25,802 nucleotides of DNA from a virus, in the IMG/VR virus record IMGVR_UViG_3300034418_002094, positions 1 to 25,802 of that record. The stretch is one strand, 5' to 3'. The translations under genes and the position numbers were made by a program. The notes below the pieces were generated by a model, which did no database searches, was not told the origin of the DNA, and saw only the letters and a list, made by a program, of their open reading frames with translations. Positions 6,697 to 12,327 of this stretch are shown piece after piece (position 1 is the stretch's first letter; every line of letters starts with the position of its first letter).

Positions 6697-6758
6697 ATAA
6701 AAAAAAATAAAAAAAAGTTAAAAAAAGTGTTGACTAGGGTTTTAGGTTTTGCTATAGT
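6697..6758 (+). promoter_or_regulatory. Strong early promoter with upstream A-tracts
   Basis: TTGACT (6730-6735) and TATAGT (6753-6758) are exactly 17 bases apart. The 30 bases upstream are almost all A in phased tracts (6697-6727), as in an UP element or bent promoter DNA. It would start the rightward early transcript near 6765, about 60 bases before the gene at 6823. It reads as a host sigma70 promoter. Confidence 0.85.
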
Positions 6759-6822
6759 CGGAACATAAAGAAAAGCGAAGCAGTCACGAATTGAGTCGCT
6801 AGCATAGAAAGGTAGGCAAGAT

Positions 6823-7026
6823 ATGGCTAATAAACGCCAACGCGCCAAGGCAAGGCAAGTCCGTATTGCGGCAAGCGATGCACTGGCACAACATTGGACA
6901 GGCTGTCAAACTATTGACAGTATCGAGATACTAGAACGCAATATGTCGCGGGCTAGTGAGGTACAACGCAAGTATCACCGAATATCGCATATTTCATATA
7001 CGAAAAATCGGTTTTCGACAATATAA
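6823..7026 (+). CDS. Small basic early protein (67 aa)
   Basis: This is the first gene after the strong early promoter. An AAAGG lies about 10 bases before the ATG. The N-terminus is very basic (KRQRAKARQVR at residues 4-14) and the protein is Arg/Lys-rich throughout, so it probably binds nucleic acid. No known fold is recognisable. The coding sequence contains a perfect copy of the TGTCAA palindrome found in the control region (6904-6919). A strong terminator follows 8 bases after the stop, so the gene may be its own transcription unit. Immediate-early host takeover or autoregulation would fit, without proof. Confidence 0.75.
   Translation: MANKRQRAKARQVRIAASDALAQHWTGCQTIDSIEILERNMSRASEVQRKYHRISHISYTKNRFSTI
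6904..6919. repeat. Ninth TGTCAA palindrome, inside a coding sequence
   Basis: TGTCAAACTATTGACA has perfect 6-bp arms around ACTA and the same 16-bp length as the intergenic sites. It lies about 150 bp downstream of the early promoter, inside the first early gene. It may act as a downstream operator or roadblock for the factor that binds the array. Confidence 0.65.
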
Positions 7027-7033
7027 AAAAATT

Positions 7034-7062
7034 GGCTGGCCATTATTGGCTAGCCTTTTTTT
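7034..7062 (+). terminator. Strong rho-independent terminator
   Basis: GGCTGGCCA (7034-7042) pairs with TGGCTAGCC (7047-7055), 9 bp with one G-T pair, around a TTAT loop, followed by seven T. It ends the transcript of the 67-aa gene. Confidence 0.9.
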
Positions 7063-7106
7063 ATCCTATATCAAACGCAAGCTAGTCTGTAGGGGCTGGC
7101 TTGCGC

Positions 7107-7134
7107 TTGCTATGTGGCAAGGCTAGTGTAACTA
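7107..7134 (+). promoter_or_regulatory. Weak promoter sharing a 15-bp block with the next promoter
   Basis: TTGCTA (7107-7112) and TAACTA (7129-7134) are 16 bases apart. The spacer and -10 start with GGCAAGGCTAGTGTA (7116-7130), identical to 7362-7376 in the promoter before the glycosylase-like gene. It sits between a strong terminator and the gene at 7151, where a promoter is needed. Confidence 0.45.
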
Positions 7135-7150
7135 ACGAATAGGTGAAACT

Positions 7151-7348
7151 ATGATTTACAAAACACGCAATGAATGGGACGGACAATTTGTGGACGGGCT
7201 GTTTTTCTATAAGAAAACTGTAACACGCGAGAAGTACTTCAATCCGATGCCAAAGCTATACCGCACACGCATGGGGCTGGTATTCGACTGGGGCTATAAG
7301 CAAGTCGTGTTCAAGAAAGCCTTTGGCTATAAGCTAGGCAAAAAATAA
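7151..7348 (+). CDS. Hypothetical basic early protein (65 aa)
   Basis: The ATG has AGGTGA about 5 bases upstream. The product is basic and rich in aromatic residues (FVDGLFFYKK, FDWGYKQVVF, FGYKLGKK) and ends in Lys-Lys. No membrane segment or family is recognised. It seems to be transcribed from its own weak promoter, with another promoter starting right after its stop, so the early genes here are separately controlled. Confidence 0.7.
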   Translation: MIYKTRNEWDGQFVDGLFFYKKTVTREKYFNPMPKLYRTRMGLVFDWGYKQVVFKKAFGYKLGKK

Positions 7349-7351
7349 GCA

Positions 7352-7380
7352 TTGACTGTAGGGCAAGGCTAGTGTATACC
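7352..7380 (+). promoter_or_regulatory. Sigma70 promoter
   Basis: TTGACT (7352-7357) and TATACC (7375-7380) are 17 bases apart. It starts 3 bases after the stop of the 65-aa gene and about 70 bases before the gene at 7428. Confidence 0.7.
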
Positions 7381-7427
7381 TAGTCTTGCCTTATGGTGAG
7401 TGTTTAACATAGAGAGAGGAGCAGTTT

Positions 7428-8027
7428 ATGTATAAAACACATCAACCGCGCATCGGTAAGTATGCGCTTAAATCGGCAGACAATATGGCTAAAGTTATCT
7501 ATATGGTCAGTCTGTCTATTCAGCAACCATGGCATTCTGTAGGCAATCAACTTGCAGATGTTATGACTGTGGGACGCAAGTCTCGCTTTCTGTGGGGCAG
7601 TAAAGGCAAGCTTTTTGACTATGTACAAAAGCATAAGCATGAGTTATTCCTTGCCCTAAATGACTACAAAAAAGGCAGAATTGACCTAGCAGATTTGCTA
7701 GTCCGCTTTGCAGAAGTGGACGGGCTGGGGCTGGTTAAGGCTGGTTTTGTGTTGCAGTTATGCTTGGGTGAAGTGGGCTGTCTCGACATTCATAATCTGC
7801 GGATGTATGGTGTTAATGCGGCAGATTTCAAATACACCAAGAATGCAACGCCAGAGTTGAAAAAGCGCAAGGCAGAATTGTATATTGGCATGTGCGAGAA
7901 ACTTGGCGGCAGTGAGAAACTGTGGGATACTTGGTGCGACAATCTGGCAAACAATCCCCGTTGCCGTAAGTATTTCACAAGCAAGCACCATGTGTCACGG
8001 GTGCATTGTGAATTCTTGGAGGCATAA
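7428..8027 (+). CDS. HhH-GPD-like DNA glycosylase-related protein
   Basis: The 199-residue product has, at residues 97-128, a helix-hairpin-helix-like stretch: GLGLVKAGFV followed by VGCLDIHNLRMYG. This resembles the GVGRKTA hairpin and the VDTH catalytic-aspartate region of endonuclease III/HhH-GPD glycosylases, which remove damaged or modified bases. K104 and D120 would be the lysine and aspartate, though the lysine is one residue off the classical spacing. The protein is short for the family and no Fe-S cysteine cluster is evident. GAGAGGAG precedes the ATG. It is an early gene with its own promoter, so a role in attacking or protecting DNA early in infection is possible. Confidence 0.55.
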   Translation: MYKTHQPRIGKYALKSADNMAKVIYMVSLSIQQPWHSVGNQLADVMTVGRKSRFLWGSKGKLFDYVQKHKHELFLALNDYKKGRIDLADLLVRFAEVDGLGLVKAGFVLQLCLGEVGCLDIHNLRMYGVNAADFKYTKNATPELKKRKAELYIGMCEKLGGSEKLWDTWCDNLANNPRCRKYFTSKHHVSRVHCEFLEA

Positions 8028-8030
8028 GTT

Positions 8031-8189
8031 ATGGGACTACTGATGAACTTTATACTACTACTAATGTCTAGTATTCTGGTCATTGGTAGTGCCATTACTA
8101 GCGATGCAGTGGTTGCCTTTGCTTGTGCAGTTAGTGGCTGCATTGGGCTGTTTGTTAGTGTATTTATATTACAAACGAAAGGGTATTGA
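8031..8189 (+). CDS. Small two-helix membrane protein (52 aa)
   Basis: GGAGG ends 8 bases before the ATG at 8031, overlapping the end of the preceding gene. The product has two hydrophobic stretches, about residues 3-22 (LLMNFILLLMSSILVIGSA) and 26-47, with only a short loop and a small basic tail, so it should be an inner-membrane hairpin. The function is unknown; small early phage membrane proteins often act on host envelope or defence. The ATG of the next gene lies 1 base after its stop. Confidence 0.7.
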   Translation: MGLLMNFILLLMSSILVIGSAITSDAVVAFACAVSGCIGLFVSVFILQTKGY

Positions 8190-8190
8190 T

Positions 8191-8451
8191 ATGCAAAAGT
8201 ATTGTGCAGATATTGATGATTACATTGACGACACGGAAGCGATGGCAGTGTTTGATGCACTGGTGCAAGTGACGGGATATGATAGCTTTGCACTAGCTGG
8301 TGACATGTACGGCCTAGAGGCTCGATTTGGTGATGACTACGAGTATGTCGTAACGCAAGACATGCTGGAAGAAGTAGGGTATATTGCCAATTTGAAATGG
8401 TGGTTCGCTAGGGATGTAATGCTAGACAGGTGTTGTGAGCATACACTGTAA
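8191..8451 (+). CDS. Hypothetical acidic protein (86 aa)
   Basis: The start at 8191 is chosen because AAAGGG lies 8 bases upstream; a longer frame from a GTG at 8083 would overlap the membrane protein almost entirely. The product is strongly acidic (DIDDYIDDTE near the N-terminus, FGDDYEYV in the middle) and soluble. DNA-mimic or anti-host proteins in phages often have this composition, but there is no specific match. Confidence 0.75.
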   Translation: MQKYCADIDDYIDDTEAMAVFDALVQVTGYDSFALAGDMYGLEARFGDDYEYVVTQDMLEEVGYIANLKWWFARDVMLDRCCEHTL

Positions 8452-8472
8452 CAATTTGTAACAATTCGTGAT

Positions 8473-8501
8473 TAGACATGCGGCAAATAGTTTGGTATTG
8501 A
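8473..8501 (+). promoter_or_regulatory. Possible promoter
   Basis: TAGACA (8473-8478) and TATTGA (8496-8501) are 17 bases apart in the 76-base gap before the gene at 8528. The spacing is right but both boxes have mismatches. Confidence 0.4.
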
Positions 8502-8527
8502 TAGGACACTAACGAAAGAGGCAGAAA

Positions 8528-8710
8528 ATGTTTGCAGAATTTAAGATAGTATCAGGTGCAACAGGCAAAGTGTTGGGCTATGCCTACACGAAAGCAGGTG
8601 CAGAAAACTTTGCAGAACACTGCATCACTAACGATGGCGAGGTAGTCGTAAAGATTATGTCTTGCCTTGACAATGAGGCAGAACTATCATATACATTTAT
8701 TACAAACTAA
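8528..8710 (+). CDS. Hypothetical protein (60 aa)
   Basis: AAAGAGG precedes the ATG by about 7 bases. The product is small, soluble and acidic, with the look of a short alpha/beta fold (FKIVSGATGKVLGYAYTK, then AGAENFAEHC). It is followed 11 bases later by another small gene in what appears to be a tightly packed operon. No family is recognised. Confidence 0.7.
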   Translation: MFAEFKIVSGATGKVLGYAYTKAGAENFAEHCITNDGEVVVKIMSCLDNEAELSYTFITN

Positions 8711-8721
8711 AGAGGTATAAA

Positions 8722-8994
8722 ATGAGTGACGCATTTGAAATTGCACTACAAAAAGAAAACATGATGGACGAACTATTAGCAACCACATGGTATGCCTTCG
8801 AGAAAAACGGGGGCATGTATGAGATTGGCGGCAAGTATAAGACCGAAGCTGAAGCGGCAAGGGCAACCAAAAATCCGCTTGCTGACCCAGACTACTTCGC
8901 ATTCGTCATTAGCGCACAAGAGTTTCTTGACTTGGCTGATGGCATACGCAAGGACATGGACAAGAAACTACAAACAGAACTATTGGGGTATTAG
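8722..8994 (+). CDS. Hypothetical acidic helical protein (90 aa)
   Basis: AAAGAGG lies about 7 bases before the ATG. The product is acidic, predicted largely helical (EAARATKNPL, FLDLADGIRKDMDKKLQTELL), and has no membrane segment. It belongs to the run of early small genes. Confidence 0.7.
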   Translation: MSDAFEIALQKENMMDELLATTWYAFEKNGGMYEIGGKYKTEAEAARATKNPLADPDYFAFVISAQEFLDLADGIRKDMDKKLQTELLGY

Positions 8995-8996
8995 AC

Positions 8997-9296
8997 ATGA
9001 TGAAAAACTTTGAAATTGTAGATGGCGCAGTGAAAGGCACTGCCTCTGCCGTTATTGATATATCATTTGATATAAATCTGGCAGACCTTGAGTGCAGTCT
9101 GGAAGGCGAGGCACTTGACGCAGAGGATTTTCTTGATATAATCAAGGACAACATAGAAGCAGAAGTAAGCAGGTATATTGAAGGCAGATGGATAGGTGGG
9201 TATGTAGGAGGTGGCCTATCCTTAGACTGTAACAAAACCGATGTGCATGAACTAGAAATTGAAGCAGAGGTAGAGGAAGTAGAAGATGACGACTAA
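8997..9296 (+). CDS. Hypothetical highly acidic protein (99 aa)
   Basis: The frame begins ATGATG 2 bases after the preceding stop. The product is very acidic and ends in a tail dominated by Glu/Asp (EIEAEVEEVEDDD). The middle has a Gly-rich turn (GRWIGGYVGGGLSLD). Acid tails can mimic nucleic acid or bind basic partners. The next gene overlaps its 3' end by 11 bases. Confidence 0.7.
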   Translation: MMKNFEIVDGAVKGTASAVIDISFDINLADLECSLEGEALDAEDFLDIIKDNIEAEVSRYIEGRWIGGYVGGGLSLDCNKTDVHELEIEAEVEEVEDDD

Positions 9297-9462
9297 GATT
9301 GTACAGATAGACCACGATGTATTGTCTGACTTACTATTGGCAAGCCATTCAGCTACGACTGTAGCTATGTCAGAGGAATACCCTACGCTATACAAAGATT
9401 ATGTGAAGGCACAAGACAAGGCACGACAAGCCTTAAAGTGGGGTGAGTATGGCGAAGAATGA
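9286..9462 (+). CDS. Hypothetical protein (58 aa)
   Basis: The ATG at 9286 lies inside the end of the preceding gene, with GAGGAAG about 8 bases upstream, an arrangement typical of translational coupling. The product is mostly helical and soluble (VLSDLLLASHSATT, then YVKAQDKARQALKWGEYGEE). Its end overlaps the next gene by 14 bases. Confidence 0.6.
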   Translation: MTTKIVQIDHDVLSDLLLASHSATTVAMSEEYPTLYKDYVKAQDKARQALKWGEYGEE

Positions 9463-9655
9463 AACTAAAATAAAGAACTTTGTCCACGAGTTTCTCAATG
9501 AAACTCAATGGGATAAGTACGACCAGATGATTAACTATAATCAAAACACTGCACTACATGTGTACACAGACTGGGACGGAACTGTTAGGTGTTCTGTGTT
9601 TGATGTAGACAATGGGCGCAGAGTTAAAAACTACTGGACAGAGATAGCGTTATAA
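9449..9655 (+). CDS. Hypothetical protein (68 aa)
   Basis: The ATG at 9449 has GGGGTGAG just upstream; a GTG at 9443 in the same frame is an alternative start. The product is soluble and contains an alternating hydrophobic segment (ALHVYTDWDGTVRCSVFDVDNG) that suggests a small beta sheet. No family is recognised. Confidence 0.65.
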   Translation: MAKNETKIKNFVHEFLNETQWDKYDQMINYNQNTALHVYTDWDGTVRCSVFDVDNGRRVKNYWTEIAL

Positions 9656-9658
9656 TAT

Positions 9659-9829
9659 ATGGTACGAAAACCTGAAGATATAAAGGCTGATGTAGCTAGG
9701 CTACGCCAGCTATACCCTGAACTTAACTGGCAAAGAAAGGATATTGACAATGCCAAACTGGTGCAGAAACGAAGTGATAATCCGCTCAACGGATTACGCA
9801 AATCTAAAAAGACTACTAGCGGCGGCTGA
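9659..9829 (+). CDS. Possible small gene (56 aa), overlapping the next one
   Basis: An open frame from the ATG at 9659 fills the gap before the YubB-like gene and then overlaps it by 80 bases. The first 30 residues look protein-like (KPEDIKADVARLRQLYPELNW), the rest may be shadow. No good Shine-Dalgarno is present. It is uncertain whether this is translated. Confidence 0.3.
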   Translation: MVRKPEDIKADVARLRQLYPELNWQRKDIDNAKLVQKRSDNPLNGLRKSKKTTSGG

Positions 9830-10298
9830 AGAAGGCAAGATGTTGGAACTACTACGCCCATACACCAAGGACACGAACTACGAATGGGACTGGGACTGGT
9901 GTGTAAATAACTGGGGTACGAAGTGGGACACTGGCGAGATAATCTATGCCTCTCTGGAACCTTCACCCCCTTCACCCACAGCAGAAGATGTATGGGAACT
10001 GTGTATAGACTTTGAGACTGCATGGTCGCCACCTATTGCCGCATTCGTACATGGTGCAGACGCTATGGGATTTGAGTTTGACCTGTACTATATGGAAGAA
10101 GGTGTAGGGTTTGTAGGCTGTGCGCAGTACACGAAGGACACAGGTTTGAATGACGAGTGCTACGAACTGTATGAATATGGTGACGAACTACCAAGCGAAG
10201 AAATATATCTTGACAAATTCCCATACCATATAGTAGAACATTTCAACATGGAAAAACTATACGAAGACCTGAAGGAATACGAGGAAGAAAATGCCTGA
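9750..10298 (+). CDS. YubB-like (DUF1281-type) ferredoxin-fold protein
   Basis: The 182-residue product carries the hallmarks of this plasmid and phage family: MPNWCRNEV at the N-terminus, NWGTKWD (54-60) and FETAWSPP (88-95), followed by a predicted alpha/beta domain rich in Glu and Tyr. AAGGA ends 8 bases before the ATG at 9750. Its molecular role is unknown; homologues are common in accessory DNA of mobile elements. The following gene overlaps its end by 8 bases. Confidence 0.8.
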   Translation: MPNWCRNEVIIRSTDYANLKRLLAAAEEGKMLELLRPYTKDTNYEWDWDWCVNNWGTKWDTGEIIYASLEPSPPSPTAEDVWELCIDFETAWSPPIAAFVHGADAMGFEFDLYYMEEGVGFVGCAQYTKDTGLNDECYELYEYGDELPSEEIYLDKFPYHIVEHFNMEKLYEDLKEYEEENA

Positions 10299-10440
10299 AG
10301 AACTAGAACTAAAAGTTAGAGAGTGGTTGAGTAGTTGCCCCTACGCAGAGTATGCAGACATTGATGCTGTGTATGACGATGGTCATGTGTATGTGGTGAC
10401 TGTATCACTAGCGATTGAGAAGGAACTAGAGAATGCCTGA
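10291..10440 (+). CDS. Hypothetical acidic protein (49 aa)
   Basis: The ATG overlaps the end of the YubB-like gene, with GAGGAAG just upstream. The product is acidic, with VREWLSSCPYAEYADIDAVYDDG and a C-terminal beta-like stretch (HVYVVTVSLAIE). It starts with MPEE and the next gene starts with MPDE, but no longer similarity is obvious. Confidence 0.6.
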   Translation: MPEELELKVREWLSSCPYAEYADIDAVYDDGHVYVVTVSLAIEKELENA

Positions 10441-10594
10441 TGAATTTGCCGAAGACTTTTACCACCTACTTACCAAGTATTGTGGCAGTAAGTTTGACTA
10501 CAACTGGGATGAATGGGCAGAAGGCAAGATATATTTACGCTTGACAATGCAATTCAAACCGAAGTATAAACAAGATACAGACGCAGAGGAGTAA
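10433..10594 (+). CDS. Hypothetical protein (53 aa)
   Basis: The ATG overlaps the preceding gene by 8 bases, repeating the spacing seen between the two genes before it. The product is aromatic-rich and acidic (DEFAEDFYHLLTKYC, FDYNWDEWAEGK). An AAGGA lies upstream. No family is recognised. Confidence 0.6.
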   Translation: MPDEFAEDFYHLLTKYCGSKFDYNWDEWAEGKIYLRLTMQFKPKYKQDTDAEE

Positions 10595-10597
10595 GAC

Positions 10598-10777
10598 ATG
10601 TATCGAAGTGAAGCAATAGATTTTCTGAACAACCTACTAGCAGTAGATGTGATGGAAATTATTGACAACTACCAAGACAGTGATGCTACAGACATGCAAC
10701 AGGTAATGCTATCAGGCTACGACCTGTTTCATATACTGGAAGCACTTATTACAAGTGAGGATGAAGACAATGAGTAA
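10598..10777 (+). CDS. Hypothetical acidic helical protein (59 aa)
   Basis: AGAGGAG lies 7 bases before the ATG. The product is acidic and predicted helical (AIDFLNNLLAVDVMEIIDNY, YDLFHILEALITSEDED). It sits in the same tightly packed early operon. Confidence 0.65.
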   Translation: MYRSEAIDFLNNLLAVDVMEIIDNYQDSDATDMQQVMLSGYDLFHILEALITSEDEDNE

Positions 10778-10796
10778 GGAAGTAAGGGAGAGTAAT

Positions 10797-11195
10797 ATGA
10801 AAGCGATTTTGATTGACCCGTTTGCACAAGAGATTGTGGAAGTAGATTATTCTGGTGACTGGAGAGACATTAAAAAGTTTTTACAGTGTGACTTATTTAC
10901 AACAGTCTACATGCCAGACACAACAGATAGTATCTTTGTGGATGACGAAGGACTATATGTAGATAACCAGAGGTACTTTAAGTTTGCCTCTTACCCACAG
11001 CCATTAGCAGGTATGGGCTTAGTATTGGGTTGCAACACAGAAGGCGATAGTGTATCATGTGAGTCTACCCTTGAGCAAGTGAAGACCATGGTCGAGTGGT
11101 GTGACGAAGGCACAAGTGTAGAACCTATGATGACCTTCATTGCATTTGATGAAGACGATACAAAAACTTTATTACATAAACTATGTGGAGACTAG
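10797..11195 (+). CDS. Conserved-looking phage protein of unknown function (132 aa)
   Basis: The start at 10797 has AAGGGAG upstream; a longer frame from 10755 lacks such a site and overlaps the previous gene. The product begins MKAILIDPFAQ, then has IFVDDEGLYVD and QPLAGMGLVLG, a pattern I recall from hypothetical proteins of many phages. It looks like a small alpha/beta protein. The function is unknown. Confidence 0.75.
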   Translation: MKAILIDPFAQEIVEVDYSGDWRDIKKFLQCDLFTTVYMPDTTDSIFVDDEGLYVDNQRYFKFASYPQPLAGMGLVLGCNTEGDSVSCESTLEQVKTMVEWCDEGTSVEPMMTFIAFDEDDTKTLLHKLCGD

Positions 11196-11381
11196 ATGAC
11201 AAAGAAAGTTAGTGAGAAGGACTACGAAAAACTCTACGAGTTTCTACTGACTGACCAGCTTGACCATAGTCAGGCTGTGCAGTTTGTAAATAGACGACCA
11301 GAGTTTAAGGCGTGGTTGAAAAAATACTTTGAGAAAAAGTACGGAAGCGAGTATAATGCCGATAACAATATCAATCGTTGA
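11196..11381 (+). CDS. Hypothetical protein (61 aa)
   Basis: The ATG follows the preceding stop directly, with GGAG just upstream. The product is charged and helical (EKDYEKLYEFLLTDQLDHSQAV, EFKAWLKKYFEKKYG). No motif is recognised. Its 3' end overlaps the first of two tiny membrane peptides. Confidence 0.65.
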   Translation: MTKKVSEKDYEKLYEFLLTDQLDHSQAVQFVNRRPEFKAWLKKYFEKKYGSEYNADNNINR

Positions 11382-11454
11382 GTGTCTCATCCTTGTAGGT
11401 GTGTGGCTCAACACAACAATCAATGTTTATAAATTTATAAAGGAAAGTAAATGA
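11356..11454 (+). CDS. Tiny membrane peptide (32 aa)
   Basis: The ATG at 11356 opens a 32-codon frame whose product is one hydrophobic helix (TISIVECLILVGVWL, about residues 4-18) followed by a short basic tail (YKFIKESK). It overlaps the previous gene by 26 bases and the next by the ATGA motif at 11451-11454, suggesting coupled translation. The Shine-Dalgarno (AGCGAG) is weak. Confidence 0.5.
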   Translation: MPITISIVECLILVGVWLNTTINVYKFIKESK

Positions 11455-11537
11455 TTAACAAATACTTTAACTATATTTTCTATGCTCAACTGACAGCAAT
11501 CGTTGTGCTTTGTTTCTTAATTCTAGTGGCGGTGTAG
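11451..11537 (+). CDS. Tiny membrane peptide (28 aa)
   Basis: AAGGAAAG precedes the ATG at 11451 at a good distance. Almost the whole product is one hydrophobic helix (YAQLTAIVVLCFLILVAV) after a short polar N-terminus. Two adjacent single-span peptides joined by ATGA are unusual and may act together in the inner membrane. The next gene begins 1 base after the stop. Confidence 0.5.
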   Translation: MINKYFNYIFYAQLTAIVVLCFLILVAV

Positions 11538-11538
11538 C

Positions 11539-11892
11539 ATGGCACGATATGAAATTGTATTCGTGGTGGAAGCACCTGACGAACTGGCGCACGAGCCAGA
11601 GGATGTAGTGAAGCTACCTTGGTGGCCTTTCATTGGCGAAGACCCAATGTCACCTGAATGGCTGGAGTATATACTTGTGCGTGAGTTAATTGAAGACGAG
11701 AATATGTTTGACTTTATCGACCCTGATGGGATTAATGTAATCTTTGAAGACAGGGACGAGGAGAAACAATACTTTGACGCAAGGCGACAACAACAACAAC
11801 AAAAGAAAGAGCCACCTGAATGGCTCAAGTTAGTGGTGAATAACGATGACCAAAAAGATACGCAAGAGGACGACAGCAAGGCGCAGGAATAA
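11539..11892 (+). CDS. Hypothetical acidic protein (117 aa)
   Basis: The product is acidic with many Pro and Trp residues in the first half (VKLPWWPFIGEDPMSPEWLEYI) and a glutamine run, QQQQQ, near residue 84-88. The C-terminal tail is charged (DDQKDTQEDDSKAQE). The ATG lies 1 base after the preceding stop with only a weak GGCGG upstream. No family is recognised. Confidence 0.7.
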   Translation: MARYEIVFVVEAPDELAHEPEDVVKLPWWPFIGEDPMSPEWLEYILVRELIEDENMFDFIDPDGINVIFEDRDEEKQYFDARRQQQQQKKEPPEWLKLVVNNDDQKDTQEDDSKAQE

Positions 11893-12007
11893 CTACGCTC
11901 AAGCATTAGAGGATACGAAGTATCATGGCAAGAAAATCGAAAGTGGAAAGACCTACAATCGGCAAGCGCAAAAAGAAGTGGCGTGTCGAGATATGGATGG
12001 AGAGTGA
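11846..12007 (+). CDS. Small basic protein (53 aa) overlapping its neighbours
   Basis: An ATG at 11846 inside the previous gene opens a basic frame: KKIRKRTTARRRNNYAQAL, then KYHGKKIESGKTYNRQAQK. This R/K-N-x-x-A-x-x-L ... KK...YxR pattern resembles short basic proteins I have seen in many phages, so I think it is real although no strong ribosome site is visible. It overlaps the previous gene by 47 bases and the next by 83. Confidence 0.5.
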   Translation: MTKKIRKRTTARRRNNYAQALEDTKYHGKKIESGKTYNRQAQKEVACRDMDGE

Positions 12008-12125
12008 TAACGAACCGCATCCTATCAAGTGGGACTGGGAAAACTTTATCGGAACTGAACCGAACCTAATTGTGTTTGAAGAAACACCAACAGACAAGTG
12101 GAGTGAAAGAATAGATGGCAACTAA
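11925..12125 (+). CDS. Hypothetical protein (66 aa)
   Basis: The frame starts at ATG 11925; a second ATG at 11997 would remove most of the overlap with the preceding basic gene. The longer version contains KKKWRVEIWMESD leading into HPIKWDWENFIG, which reads as one beta strand plus helix and favours the longer start. Neither start has a good Shine-Dalgarno. The product is rich in Trp, Lys and Glu. Confidence 0.55.
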   Translation: MARKSKVERPTIGKRKKKWRVEIWMESDNEPHPIKWDWENFIGTEPNLIVFEETPTDKWSERIDGN

Positions 12126-12327
12126 GCATCGCAATATGTATAAGAAATGGCATGAAGATTGGCTTGCAAGTGACTGGCATGTAAAGAAAAAACCAAGTGC
12201 CTTCCTATGTGAAGGACAGGTACAGACAGACGAGTACACAGTGACACACAAGACACACAACAAACAGTGGAGCAGGGTAAAGCTTGGGCAGGAGTGGCAA
12301 CATGAACGAATCTGGGATGATGTATGA
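12115..12327 (+). CDS. Hypothetical basic protein (70 aa)
   Basis: The product is rich in Trp, His and Lys (RNMYKKWHEDWLASDWHVKKKP; KQWSRVKLGQEWQHERIW), soluble, with no recognised fold. It starts 11 bases inside the preceding gene and its stop overlaps the start of the hydrolase gene (ATGATTGA region at 12324), so it is probably translationally coupled to it. Confidence 0.65.
   Translation: MATKHRNMYKKWHEDWLASDWHVKKKPSAFLCEGQVQTDEYTVTHKTHNKQWSRVKLGQEWQHERIWDDV

Noticed and set aside
8083-8190. Upstream extension of the 86-aa acidic protein from a GTG
   Set aside because: It would overlap the two-helix membrane protein, which has the better ribosome site, and the internal ATG at 8191 has its own AAAGGG.
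11539-12020. Long leftward frame opposite the acidic protein genes (11523-12020)
   Set aside because: Serine-rich, low-complexity product typical of a shadow of acidic genes; no ribosome site and wrong direction for the block.
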